Both the position numbers and the translations under genes were made by a program. Positions 45,880 through 58,818 of a DNA stretch of 64,000 bases are shown here, piece after piece; the first letter of the stretch is position 1, and each line of letters starts with the position of its first letter. The notes below the pieces were generated by a model. It was given only the letters and a program-made list of their open reading frames with translations. It did not search any database and was not told the origin of the DNA. Origin of the DNA: Arabidopsis thaliana (Eukaryota; Streptophyta; Magnoliopsida; Brassicales; Brassicaceae); assembly GCF_000001735.4 (NCBI RefSeq), contig NC_003074.8, forward strand, positions 16,065,261 to 16,129,260. The letters are read 5' to 3'.

Positions 45880-46678
45880 TGTTGTTGACCTTGTGAAGAA
45901 GAAAAACGAAGAAGATCAAGAAGAATATGTTAAGCATTAGGACAAGGAGGGAAGGTAGATCTAGCTGGAATTGTTAGTAGAATCATTATTCTAATTATTA
46001 AACGGTTGAATAGTATTATTTTATTTTATATAAACATAATTGGTTTTCCCTTATTGGTTCGATTATGAATCTTTTTAATAGAATATTTCAAGAATCACTG
46101 GAATATTCGGACTACTACTTTGAAGGAGAAAGCCAGGGGGCCAGAGAAAGAAAGGACAATTTAAAGAATTGAACACATATTCACTCAAATCAATAGTTAT
46201 CTTAGTATAGATATTCACATCAGTCTTCATCGGTTCAGAATTGTTTAGTGTTGCTTAGGCGGTTTCGTAAATAATTAATGGTGCGGTAAAAAAAAAGCTG
46301 TAAAACGAGTGTTCAAAATTAGTGCTCCATTTGGGTTGCTCTCATGGCAATTCACTTAGGCAAATCCGGGCCCTGACTTAAAACTATCAACCGAGAACAC
46401 TAGTATTGCTTTTAGGACCATAGTTGTGGTGTAATACTAGTTAACTCCAAACCCTTTCCACTATAAAAATGCCAAACTTTAAAATAAAATCATTCAAAAA
46501 CTTTTATACAATTTAATTATATATTGTCTTTGTAGATAAACCTAAATATATTTTTTCTTTTTTTAGGTTTGAAATTATTCTAAGCCAGCCATGCACCAAG
46601 GCCTAAGGGTTGAGAATCCAATTCTAGTGTGTATCATATTTTTCATTAAGCTTAATTTCTTTTCTTTTTTTGGCTAAC
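45880..46678. other. Upstream of the alpha/beta hydrolase gene
   Basis: 5' leader and promoter of the minus-strand hydrolase. A TATA box TATATAAAA reads on the minus strand at about 46023-46031, roughly 145 bp above the ATG. The rest is intergenic with no gene. Confidence 0.4.
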
Positions 46679-46941
46679 ATCCTACTAAGGGCCGGCCCAA
46701 ACAATTTCCATGCCTAAAGCAAAATTTTTTTTAAGCCCACTAACAAACAAAACTTAAATGAAAAATCCAAAAAAAGGAAAATAAAGAACACGAACCAGTC
46801 ATCTCGTGGACGTTTTAGTACAGTTGTACCACTATGCCACAAGTTAAATTTGGAATGATGTCCTCAACTTTTACAATATATCTGTGATGCCTAAAGCATC
46901 AGCTTCATGAGCTTTAGCCTTGGGCCGGGCCTGATCCTACT
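46679..46941. mobile_element. hAT-type MITE (46687-46933) with perfect 8-bp target duplication
   Basis: ATCCTACT at 46679-46686 and 46934-46941 flanks a 247-bp element. Its ends are AAGGGCCGGCCC and, read inward from the right, CAGGCCCGGCCC. It resembles the 204-bp element at 44489 in ends and size and is probably the same family. Confidence 0.85.
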
Positions 46942-47945
46942 CTTCCTCTCCGCTTTGCAATATTTTGTGATATTCATTTGCTTCGTCCCACGTTCTAGAT
47001 AAAGAAGTTGTGCACGGAGGATGGGAGGTCAAAGATCGGAGGAAATTTCATAAACGATCCACAGTCTCTAGATTGGTAGATCGGCCAAGTTGAGAATATG
47101 ACATTTGTGGCTTCATGTAGTTTTCAAATTTCTCATTTTAATCCCTACTTTGATCATATTTGGTTGAATGTCTTAGGTTTTTACAGTAAAAATTTTCTTA
47201 ATTTAAGTCATGTATTAAAAACATGAATCTTGAGTTCCTGATTATCGTTCATCTTGTTCTTGGATAAAGTTAGTTTGAGTCAACGTAGAAATAACATGAA
47301 TAGGTTAGTTAATTTATGAGTAAAATGTGACTTTTAGTTATTTTATGAGGAAATATGGCTTTTATTCGTGTTTGATTGTGATATATTTGACTTGATCGTT
47401 TATAAAATGTACAAGTCATTGGCCCAAGAATGAAGTGGCGTTTTCGATAGTTGTCATTTCCCTCTGCCAAGTGGTACTATACAGTGATGTAATTTGTATA
47501 TTTGATCTGGGTATTGGGATTGACAGTGAAGGCGAATTGGAGTGATGTTTCATGCATTCACCGGTTCATAGCACCGGTTCGTGGCAGTGTCTAAGGATAT
47601 GGTGGAGACTGTAGAGAACATGTTATCTTTGATGTTATGAATATATCTCTGCAAACCTTTTCCTTGGATATTATTATTGATTAAGGATTATGAACGCTCA
47701 TCAATTATCGGACCTTTGGGAATATCTACATGGAACGAGATTCAGAAGATGGTATTAACCATTTCAGCCATTATGGGCACAAGCTATAGCCAAGAAAGAT
47801 TCCATCTCCTGTTGTTGGAGATGTTTTGATGGGAAACTATGTAAAAGATGGATCGCAACCAAGGATCATTTTAACGATTATTGGAGTTTCGTCAAAAGAC
47901 GATAGCCAAACAAGATGATCATGTTGGATAAAGGAAGAAGACGGA
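46942..47945. other. Intergenic, unrecognised fragments
   Basis: A GC-richer part (46950-47110) and another at 47690-47940 contain short open frames but nothing identifiable. They may be retroelement debris. No gene is supported. Confidence 0.35.
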
Positions 47946-48556
47946 TAAGAGCATCTCCAACCACAACACACCAAAACACCAAATTTTAACACCAAATATG
48001 GTGTTTTGGTGTTTCAATTGTTTTATCATCTCCAACAATAACACCAAATTTCACACTAAAAGTATTACTTTTTATTATTATATTATTAAACAAAATATTT
48101 TCTTTATTTTTGTTATAGTTTGATATACACAACTTATTTTATAACTAAATTATTTTAACTTAATTAATATAAAATTGCAATCGATAAATTGAAACTACAA
48201 GAAAAATATTTTGTTTGTATTTTTTAATTAAATGTTTTTGTCTGAATTTACTATTTCATATCATACTACTTATAAATAAAAGTTCATATTAATAAAAATA
48301 AAATCACCCAAAAATAATGATAGTGTATTTGTCTTTTAGTGAAAAACAACAATTTAAATATAATACTAAATCAAAAACATGAATAAAATACTATTATTTT
48401 TTTTAGTGTTTTGTGAACTACAGTATTACACCAAATATGATGTAATACTGTTCACAAAACACTAAAAAAAAATATTTGGTGTTGCTTATACCGTTCGATT
48501 GGAGTATTATGAACACTATACAGTATTTGGTGTTTTGCAGTCCGGTTGGAGATATC
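47946..48556. mobile_element. MITE with GAGCATCTCCAACC ends
   Basis: The left end GAGCATCTCCAACC and the right end read inward, GAGATATCTCCAACC, match apart from one small change. Inside, phrases of the form ACACCAAATATGGTGTTTTG and their reverse complements give the whole about 610 bp a palindromic character. No target duplication is clear. This end type is common among Arabidopsis MITEs. Confidence 0.65.
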
Positions 48557-48563
48557 TCCAAGG

Positions 48564-48701
48564 AAGATAATAGATTTGATCATTTATTAGCGTGTAAAGC
48601 TTACGAAAGAAAACAGTATGTAATTCAGTTGTAAGATAATAGATTTGATCATCTATTAGCGTGTAAAGCTTACGAAAGAAAACAGTGTGTAATTCAGTTG
48701 T
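48564..48701. repeat. 69-bp tandem duplication
   Basis: Units start at 48564 and 48633 with AAGATAATAGATTTGATCAT and differ at only a few positions. They are directly adjacent to the MITE's right end. Confidence 0.92.
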
Positions 48702-50765
48702 TTGATTGTATTTTTTTAAAAACGTTAATCATTTTTGGTTTATGTGTATGTCTAAAAAATAACTATGTAATCTCTGTTTCAATCTTAATAAAGTAAAGGA
48801 AGATGTTAAAAAAAAAAGGAGATGAATGGTCAAAAATGTTTATTGTTTTGGGCGAAAAATGATGGTTTCTTTGGGTGTAAACAGGCCCAAGCCAAACAAT
48901 TAGGCATAGTGCGACTGTCCATAGACCTTTTGTTATTTCTTTTATTATTTTTTTTGTGTGTCGGCTTGTTAATTTTCTTAAAAATTATCTTGTGAAGAGG
49001 CCTGTTTAAAAACTATTACAACTAAAATTAGACCGCCGAATTCACAAAGATTTTCAATTTATTTTTAAAAAGCTTATAATTTTTAAAATAGTCACAAGTA
49101 TTTAAAGTTTTCATACCTCTTACTTAAATTAGATCTATTTTAATGGGATATCTTTCTCTCTCTTAACAAATCCTTATCTTTGAGAGAGATGCACCGGAAA
49201 TCTCCTCCAGTGATATTCGGTTTTTGTTTGTTTATAACTTCTAACTTTCGTCGGATCTGTTTTTCCGTTTTGTAGGATTTAATAATCTCTCATTTAGTTT
49301 GTTGGTTTCTTTTTGTTTTGTTTTTTCCTCTTTCTATAGGATTTCATCTCAAATCATGTTGGGTGTCGGTTGATATCTCATATTTCAACCATCAACTTGA
49401 TTCTTCTCAAAGATTGGAGTAATATCTTAACCATTTTATCTTCGATGTATTGCGAAGTGCAAATCCGCTAAACTGTTGATTTGAGTTTCGCAAAACAAAT
49501 CAATAGTTTAGGAGATTTGAAAAACATGTATTCAACTTAACAGTGCCACGTATAAAGATGAAGTGCCACGTATTCATCTTTATAAACAAATCAACAATTT
49601 AGGGGATCTACATTTGCAAATGCCCTATACTGTTGTAAGACTAAATTAAAGTTGCAAATGTAGGGGATTTGAGCTTCGACCCACCATTTGGAAGTCAAAG
49701 TTTGGTTTTTTTTTTTTAAATGGAAAATTGCTGGAAAAAAAAAGAAATTAGGCCCATTTCAAAAAGTTAAATTTATTTGTAAAACGTAATGTTTTGAAGA
49801 GGCCCAAATATTTAAATCTTTCACAGCCTTTTTAGTAAAGAGGGTTCAATATTTTATTTTTTTCTTTGTCCTAATTCTTAAGCCCTTAATTGTATTGGGT
49901 TGGGGTTGAGTGTAAAATAATGGGTGGACCAAGATATGCTAAATGTTCGAGAGTTGAGATGACCACGATAGACCGAACCATGTGTTGAAGGGTTGAGATA
50001 GGCCAAACGCCAAACCATGTGTTCGAATGTGGTGATAACCAAAATATTTTTTTTTTTGGTGGGCATGATACTCGAGGACCAGATGACTGTGGGTTCAACA
50101 ACTATGGTGCCGAGCTAGCTGCTCGAGGCATGTGCAATGTGGCCGTGAACAAGGGTTTGTCACTAAATGACCTAGAGATATGTAACCAATTTGAAACAAG
50201 AAAATGTGATATGCTTTTAAGATAGTTAAGTCATTAGCAAACATCTAACAACATTGGGGTTGCATTAATAAGACTTAACAAACATTGTGATTGAAAAAAA
50301 CTTCATCGAGAATCTTACAAAGAAGTCGAAGAGCTCTTTTCTCCAAAGTCCAAAGGTAGGGTTTTTATTCTCACATATCAATCAGTTACACAAATACACA
50401 AACAAAACACACACAACTCTTGTCTTCCAAATTTGTCACATTTAGCCTAAAACTCTTCTACTTTGTCTCTCTGCTAAACACGAAAAATTAGGGTTTTTTT
50501 AAAAGAAAATTTTACCGAATTGAGGAAGAAAAAATTAACCTCGAAATTGACTTCATTCTTCTTCACCGTTTCAGTTCCTAGTATCCTTCTCTCGTCGTAG
50601 CTTTCTGGGTTTTTGGTTTCGTCAATGAATTCGTGTTTTTTGCAGAGTCTTTGACTCTCTGTAACTTCCTTGAGCTTGTTCATGGGTGTGATCTCAATAA
50701 AATTTCAGTCTTGAATCTTGGTTTTTTCTGTTTTTCGATTTTTAGTTCGAATTGAGAGAAGAGAG
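48702..50765. other. Intergenic and HIRA promoter/leader
   Basis: 49500-49680 has short direct and inverted repeats (GTGCCACGTAT twice; TTTGCAAATG-type ends), perhaps a decayed MITE. 49880-50225 is a GC-richer patch with overlapping open frames but no recognisable product. 50300-50765 would be the HIRA promoter and 5' leader, rich in CTTCTTC just upstream of the ATG. Confidence 0.4.
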
Positions 50766-53700
50766 ATGATTGCGGAGAAGCCCTTTTGGGTTAAACATGA
50801 AGGGTTACAGATATTCTCCATTGATGTTCAACCTAATGGAGAAAGGTTTGCTACTGGCGGTGGTGACCACAAGGTTTTTAATTTCTCTTCTTCTTCTATT
50901 GCTTTATGGTTCAAGATGAGTTTGCTTATGTTATGTAGTTCGTTTGATTGGTGGAATTTGCTTGTTTTTGTCTTCTTTGAATCGAAATTGAATTGGCATT
51001 CGATGTTAAAGTTCGTATTGTAAGGATGGTTCTTGCATTGCTTATTATTATGTACATGTGAAGTTCTTGTATCTTTGTTTCTTGTTTCGATTTGGTGTTG
51101 CTTTGTTTGAGCTTTGAGAATGTTTATACAATACTATGAATTGTGGATGTAGTTTACTTGGATCTTGACTTGTACTACGCCATCATTTGAGTACCTCTTG
51201 GTTCGATGAAGATTGTGTAGCATTTGAATCATGTCACTGACATAGGCTTGTTGAGTATGGATTTATAAAGTTCAGAAGTGGTTTTTAAGCTTTTAGTACA
51301 CAGAACTGTTTTTGCTTTCATTGTTTGTGATCGGCTAGTGAATAAAGTTTGTTATTTTGTGCTTGGTGATTTTAGTATCATTAATCTTAATCTCTAATAT
51401 GAATATAGGTTCGTATATGGAACATGAAGTCTGTTGACAAGGATTTGCAAAACATAGATACAAAAGAGAGGCTTCTTGCAACTCTTCGTGACCATTTTGG
51501 GTCAGTCAACTGTGTTAGGTGGGCCAAGAACAGTAGGTATGTAGCATCTGGTTCTGATGATCAAGTGATTCAAATCCATGAGAGGAAGCCTGGTTCAGGC
51601 ACCACTGAGTTTGGTAGTGGAGAAGCCCCTGATGTTGAGAACTGGAAAGCTGTAATGACTTTAAGGGGACACACTGCCGATGTGGTAAACGACTCTTCGC
51701 TTTTCTTTATTATCTTATAGTGGTAATGTCAGTGGTTATGTAATAACTGAGGTATTTTTTTCTGATTATCCTTAAAGTAGGTGGATCTTAATTGGTCTCC
51801 AGATGATTCGATGCTGGCTAGTGGGAGTTTGGACAACACAGTGCATATATGGAATATGCGCACTGGTATGTGCACCACTGTTCTCAGGGGTCACTTGAGT
51901 TTGGTTAAAGGTGTAACTTGGGATCCAATTGGGTCATTTATTGCTAGCCAGTCGGATGACAAAACTGTGATAATATGGCGAACAAGTGATTGGGGCATGG
52001 CTCACAGAACAGATGGTCACTGGGCAAAATCGGTATGCAATATTTGTTTTAGCATTACTGTTAGGATGTATTTACATAGATGAAATGATTGTATAAAGGA
52101 TTTGAATACTGATTCAAACTCTATTATTACAATTGCTTCCCTGTTCTCTGGATGTTTACTGCTAAATTTTTTTTTTTCTAGCTTGGATCCACATTTTTCA
52201 GGCGACTTGGGTGGTCACCCTGTGGCCACTTCCTTACTACCACTCATGGGTTTCAGAAGCCGAAGCATTCTGCTCCTGTTTTAGAAAGAGGGGAATGGTC
52301 TGTAGCATATGACTTCTTAGGTCATAGTGCTCCAATCATTGTTGTTAGATTCAATCATTCAATGTTCAAAAGAATCCCCTCTAGTACCCATGAAACTAAA
52401 CAAGTTGGGTGGAGCAATGGAACATCAAAGTCAGGGGAGAAAGATTTGCAGTCATACAATGTTATTGCAATGGGGAGTCAAGACCGTACTATAACCGTAT
52501 GGACAACTGGAAGTGCGCGTCCTCTTTTTGTCGCCAAGCATTTCTTTGGCCAAAGTGTTGTGGATCTATCATGGTAAAGTTTTCTCTTTTTTGGCCACAA
52601 TCTACATATTCAATGACTTCATGATTTACAGTATTGTCTTTATAATAGGTTTTTGATTGTGTCTCAAAAGTGCATTTGGTTTTGCCATTTGTGGGTTTTA
52701 CCGTTTATGAGTTTATTATGTAGTTAATTTAGGATTCGTCTATGAATTCGTAGATTTCTTTTCTGGGGTCACAATTAATCTTCTAAAACATAAATGAAGA
52801 GGAAAGTCTGATTTTAATCACATTTTTACCTTATCAAAATACAGGAGTCCCGACGGATATTCACTTTTCGCATGTTCCTTGGACGGAACGGTGGCGATGA
52901 TTCACTTTGACCCAAAAGAACTAGGCGTCAGGCTAACCGATACTGAACTCGACGAATTGAAGAAATCTCGATATGGAGATGTCAGAGGCCGGCAAGCAAA
53001 CTTAGTTGAGAGCCCAGCCCAGTTATTACTTGAAACAGCCTCGACAAAGCAAGCCGGTAGTAAGAGGGCGGCATCGGATGTTCAACAAAATCAGGTGACT
53101 ACAAAACCATCTGTTAGTGTGGAGAGTACTGCAAAGAGGCGTAAATCGCAAGTCGATGATCGGAATAAGGCAGCAGAGTCTACTGGTCAAACATTAAATA
53201 AAGCATCAACCTTAAATCGAGTATCTAGTCCTGTGAATCAAAAAGTGTATAGAAGGCCTGACGGAAGAAAGAGGATCATTCCTGAAGCTGTTGGAGTTCC
53301 CCAACAGGAGAATAATATCATGATTAATGGGGAATCACATAATTTTCTGCCTGCTTCCGCTGCTGCTCCTGCTAAGGGAGATAGTGGAGATTTTCCTGTG
53401 GAGATTAGCAATAGGGATTTGTCCGGGAAAGAAATAGTTTGCAGGAACCCTGATCTGAAAGAGCGTTCAAGGATTACAGCTCGTGCTACCATTACTGAGA
53501 GCCTTGTTATTGAGAAGGTTCCTGGAACCTCTGGTAGGGATGGAGTTTTAAATGTTGAGCAATCTGTAGGTATAAAAGAATCTTCTAGCACTGATCTGTT
53601 GATAAGGGTATTCGATTGGAAAGATGGGGAAGCTGCACCACCTGTTTGCTTAGAAGCTTGTCCAAGGGAGCATGCTTTGGACACTGTTGGTGCAGTAAGT

Positions 53701-55987
53701 ACATCAATGGTCAAGGAAACTGAGATTTCTTGCAAAAAGTCAGGCGAAACTCTTTGGTCTGATCGGATTATGGGGAGAGTCACTGTTTTGGCTGGAAATC
53801 CAAATTTTTGGGCTGCTGGATGCGAAGACGGAAGCCTCCAGGTAAGAATAATATTTTTGCTGCATTGACTTGAAGTCCCTGTGTGTCATTTTATATCCAT
53901 AGATCAGAGTAGACCATGACTCATGATGCTTTCTGCTTTTGGCATTTGGTGTTATTGATATCATTCCTATTTTAATGGCATTTATGATCTGGATTTTAAT
54001 AGCTACAGTCCCTCTTGGTGTTGATATTCTGAATTATATTTTTCCTCCACCAATTTATTTCCATCGAAGTCACTACACTTTACACTAATAGTGATATTTC
54101 TGTTGGGACCTGATCTTCATAGGAAGTGCCTAGTTCTAGATCCGATGCGATGAATTGATTAAACTCTTGGTGAAGCAATTTCTGAACGACATAAATAACC
54201 TGAATGCGTTGTTGTTCTTGGGATAGTATGTGATAACATGTTTACTCTCTCTTTTATTTTGAAGGTTTACACTAAGTGTGGAAGGCGTGCTATGCCTACA
54301 ATGATGATGGGGTCTGCTGCAACTTTTATTGATTGTGACGATAGCTGGAAGTTGTTGCTTGTAACAAGAAAAGGATCTCTATATGTATGGGATCTATTCA
54401 ATAGGAAATGCGTTCTTCACGACTCTTTATCTTCTTTGGTCTCTTCCGATGTCAATTTATCTTCCACAGTGAAAGGTATGCTTCAATACTTGAATACATT
54501 ACTGGCTTCTCATCGTCTAAAACACGTCTCTTGAGGCACCATATTATATTTTGAATCGGATGGTATGGGTAACTCAGTAAAAAGAATGAAGAACTGGTAT
54601 TTACTAATTTTCCTCGTGGGTGACTTGGTAGTGGAGTTACTATCTTGGTATGAAGATAGCTCTGTTATTGATTTGGACTGTATGCTTACCTAGTGGAATC
54701 TGTAAAATGAATTTAAACTTGTCTGATGCGACCAGCTCTGCTGATACATTGTTACGATTTTGCAGGTACAATAAAAGTGATATCTGTGAAATTATCCAAA
54801 TCTGGTTCACCGCTTGTTGTTCTAGCCACACGTCATGCATTCCTTTTTGACACTAGTCTAATGTGTTGGCTGAGAGTGGCTGATGACTGCTTCCCGGCCT
54901 CAAATTTTAGTAGCTCCTGGAATTTGGGCTCAGCTCCATGCGGCGAGCTTGCTGGTTTGCAGGTTGATGTCAGAAAGTACATGGCTAGAAAGCCAGGGTG
55001 GAACAGGTTGGGCTTGTCTTCCATTTTTCTTTTGCCGGCCCTGAGATGGACCACCTATTCCAAGTCCTTAAAGAAGCTTATATCATTTTTACAGGATAAC
55101 TGATGATGGAACGCAAACACGTGCACATTTGGAATCTCAACTTGCATCTTCTCTTGCACTTGAGTCTCCTAATGAATACCGCCAGTGCCTCCTTGCCTAT
55201 GTGAGGTTTCTAGCAAGGTCTGTGCCCTTTTCTCATAGAAACTCTTTTTTCAGTTCGAATGTGAATACATTTTAGTATAAATGAGGATTAAGTCTCGCAT
55301 TTGTTAAAATATATTCTCAGTTTCAGATTCTGTTTCGTTTTTCCACTTGACAATGAAGTGCTATGGGATTACTTTTATTTTTGTGATTTTTCAACTCTAT
55401 CATAGTCAACCTGCTTAAGGTCTGTGCCTTTGTCTGCAGAGAGGCAGACGAGTCCAGATTAAGAGAAGTCTGTGAGAGCTTTCTTGGACCTCCCACTGGT
55501 ATGGCTGAAGCAGCATCTTCAGACACAAACTTGTCTTGGGATCCTTATGTTCTGGTGAATACTTTCTCTTGATCAGAGCCTAACCTTTTCCCAATCGGAA
55601 CGCTCTAAAACTCGCTTTAATTTGCAGGGGGTGAAGAAGCATAAACTTTTGAGAAACGATATTCTACCTGCAATGGCGTCAAACAGAAAAGTGCAGCGTC
55701 TACTCAATGAGTTTATAGATCTCTTATCTGAATATGAAGACGTAGAAACAGCAGATCCTGCCCCCAAGGGCTCGACACCTACCATGAACTGTGGTGGAGT
55801 CCCATCTTCACTGGATCAAATTGGCTCTGATCCTCCAGCCATGACAGCTACTACTCCTATGACTATAGACAATGACAAACCAGTCTCTCTGGAGAATCCA
55901 GCGGCTTTGGATATAGGTGTGTGTGAGAAAACGGGTTCTGAGGACCGGGATAAACAAGACCAGAACTCAAGAGACTCGGGCTCTTGA
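50766..55987 (+). CDS. HIRA: HIRA, histone H3.3 chaperone subunit
   Basis: Ten exons (50766-50873, 51409-51684, 51781-52032, 52182-52573, 52845-53841, 54265-54475, 54766-55006, 55095-55217, 55440-55554, 55628-55987) splice in phase to 1024 residues. The N-terminal third is a WD40 propeller with repeats such as [30 protein letters not shown] and [13 protein letters not shown]. Then comes a charged linker with a B-domain-like stretch (about 430-470, RRPDGRKRI). The conserved HIRA C-terminal domain follows (about 640-900, [36 protein letters not shown]). With UBN, CABIN1 and ASF1, HIRA deposits H3.3 independently of replication; in Arabidopsis it supports nucleosome occupancy and heterochromatin silencing. 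The gene is intact and appears single-copy. The long first intron is usual for housekeeping genes. Confidence 0.97.
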
Positions 55988-58725
55988 ACTTCTCTCGATG
56001 TTTTGTTTTTGTATATCAAGCTCAGAGAGCTGTGTAAAGCTTCTCAGTTAGGCGTTGTTAAAGATTGATAGCAGAGAAAAAGGATGAGATGTAACAGAGG
56101 GATGTTGAGAGTCTCTCAGGTTAGTTATATAGTGACCCGGTTTGGGTTTTTTTTTTTTGTTTTTGTTAGTTTTCTTACTTTTCAAAATTAACAATATTTT
56201 GTATCAATCCATTTATGTTTCTCTTTTTGTTGTGTTTTAATCAAGTTTTACCATTTTAGAATATAATGTTTCTAAATATAACATATACTAAAATCCTTCT
56301 TGAAGGTCAAGCCTATTCTCTTTTTAAGGTGAAAGAAAAATGTGACCAAGGTTGATTCTGGACCATTATTAGAGATATGTTTCGTACTCAAATCAATCTA
56401 GCAACATTAACAAAACGTTTGTGGGAGGCTTCTTTTGTTTTATTTGAGCCTTCATTTCAAACCCAAATATTGTCTCATGAGAAGCCCACTACATTTTTCA
56501 TTAGGTGCTCTTATTCAGGGAACCTATGTCCGAACTCCGAATTGGCTTGATATGTCCGATGCATTTAGACAAAAATCAAATTGTTTTGAATATCATCGCT
56601 GGCTTCTTCATATTTTGTTGTTCAAAAGAAAAGTTGTTTGTTGTACAGTGAATATTTGTATGGCCACAATCAGATTTAGTTTGATATTATCAATTATTCA
56701 AATTTATGCAGAATTTTCTTCAAGTTACATACATGGCTTGTATGCATATTCTTCCGTAGCAGTTCTAACCCCGACATAAGGGATAGGGCAGCGGTGTATG
56801 GACCTCATATTTAATATTAAAAAATTATAAAAAAATTGTTAGTGGTATAAAATACTCTCGAAAATATAAATACATTTTTTTTTGTCACAATAATACATAT
56901 TTATATTTGCAAATATAGAATTTTATTTAAATAACAAGACTAAAATCTTCTTTTTTTTCCCTAAGGCTCTTTTTACAGTTGGGCCGGGGCTGATCAGTTC
57001 GCTATTGAAGTATACATGTCAAAGAAAATGAAGGAGAATAAACCATCGTATTAATTAAATCGATTTGACTAATGAGACAACTTAATTCAGCTTTAATATA
57101 GTTTAAATTTCGTACATGACCAGGTAATCAAATTTTCTAAACAAATGGAACAATATCAGATAGGGTAAACTGTTACCATCTGTGTAACTTTGCAAATTAG
57201 TAAGTCTAAATTATAAGAAACGATGACTTGTACTTCTAAAACTCCAGCATATCATATAAAATTTTGAGGTTTGAGACATTTCTATAAGTTCAGATTTAAT
57301 TCTTCCTAACGTATGAGGTTAGGTATTTTCTGTCGCTTTACCAAAAAATTTGACGTTTCCCATACGTTTTAGCTTGTTATGTCATTGTTGCATAATTTAT
57401 GACCAACCAAACCTAAGACCAAATCAGGTTTTTAGATAGTCCTTTTTTCCTTTGAAATTATAAGATGTTTTGGTTGTATTGGCATAGATTACAAAAATTA
57501 CTCCCCCCATTTTAGATTAGCTGTCGTTGAAGATTTTTACAGAATAATAAAAAAACATTCAATTTTTCTGTTTTACCCTAATTAATGTATTGTTATATTT
57601 GATATCATCAATAAATACGTTTAAAAATGTTGATAAAATTGGAAACTTTGTCAAACATCTGCATTGTAATATATAATCTAAAAAAAATGATTTCTTATAT
57701 TCTATCAAATATGGCTAACTATACACATATAATTTGGGCTGAGCTGTCATCTTTCGACATGAAATTACTCCGAATTATACATAATTTGCCAGAGAAGTTA
57801 TGTTACATAACAACACTCATATTCAAAAGAAAACTAGATGTATAATGTATTAGCTATTATTTAAGTAACACTAACAACTAAATAAAATAGAATGGATGAA
57901 ACTATAAAAAATTAAGAATTATTATTGAATGAGTATATTTTTTTCTATTTTGGTCAAACGTCGAGGTGGAGTTTAAGAAAATCGTGATTCTAAAATAGTG
58001 CAATAATGAAATATTAAAAAATCACGTTATCATCTTGTTCTTTTATTTTCCACTATTTTCTCTTGAAATTTAAATGAAATATGTTATTTTCCAAAATGTT
58101 GTTACAACCGATTTACTATCTCATAAATATGTTCTTTTGTGATTTTAATTTTTGTATTATTAATGTTCCCCTGCTTTTTGTTGACTAAACAACTCGTTAC
58201 TCGTTAGATATATATTCACGTTGAGAAAAAAGCGTTTAACCAAAACACTTAGGTATATTGAAGAGTTCTAAAATTAGAACGCCAACCTTCCAAATCAACA
58301 CACCTACGACAATTCTAGTCCTACAACATAGATCCTTCTAGCAAACCACAAGGAAACTTCTTGTGGAAAACACTAACACTATCCTCACTCAGTTACTCTC
58401 GTATTGCTCTACCTAGAGTTTCTAATTCTGCTATGTTATAAAAATTCTTACATACTTATTCTTTTTTTTCTTTCTAAACATTCCATTCGTTTTAAAAGCT
58501 AGGCCCACGATTAGTAGTTAAAATATTTTAATTTTTAAAAATATGGGTTACATATTTTTTATTCTTTTTAGAGCTCCGAGATTTCAGAGCATGTTCTAAT
58601 TGGATATGTGATATTTAATCAGAAGTAGTTTTAATATTGTTTTTTTTTTATAAAAGAAAATGTAGGTAGGTTTACGTACAAGTAGTAGATATGATGGCTC
58701 AACAAAACGGGTCAACATTTACGGG
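55988..58725. other. HIRA 3' end and FAR4 upstream region
   Basis: The HIRA 3' untranslated region occupies about the first 200 bp. Beyond it is AT-rich intergenic DNA with open frames up to 114 codons (56435-56779) that carry no motif. A GGGCCGGGGCTG patch at 56980-56992 recalls hAT ends, but no partner end or target duplication was found. Confidence 0.45.
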
Positions 58726-58737
58726 TCTATATATATT
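58726..58737 (+). promoter_or_regulatory. FAR4: FAR4 TATA box
   Basis: TCTATATATATT lies about 80-90 bp above the FAR4 ATG, leaving a leader of about 55 bp. This is inferred from position and sequence only. Confidence 0.5.
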
Positions 58738-58818
58738 CGTGCCTCATCGCCGAAGGTGTTATGGTTCAAAACAATCTATCGTACTTAGTTATTAATTGGA
58801 TAGATATAAGTTTCTTCA

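Noticed and set aside
49878-50225. Overlapping frames on both strands upstream of HIRA
   Set aside because: They are short, overlapping and without motif; the patch is only noted as GC-richer.
53238-53783. 181-codon minus-strand frame inside HIRA exon 5
   Set aside because: It is antisense to a confident coding exon and has no recognisable motif.
56435-56779. 114-codon plus-strand frame after HIRA
   Set aside because: No homology recognised, biased composition, and no promoter or splice signals.
56740-56995. hAT MITE suggested by CAGTTCTAACCCC and GGCCGGGGCTG
   Set aside because: The flanking octamers do not match and the ends align poorly.
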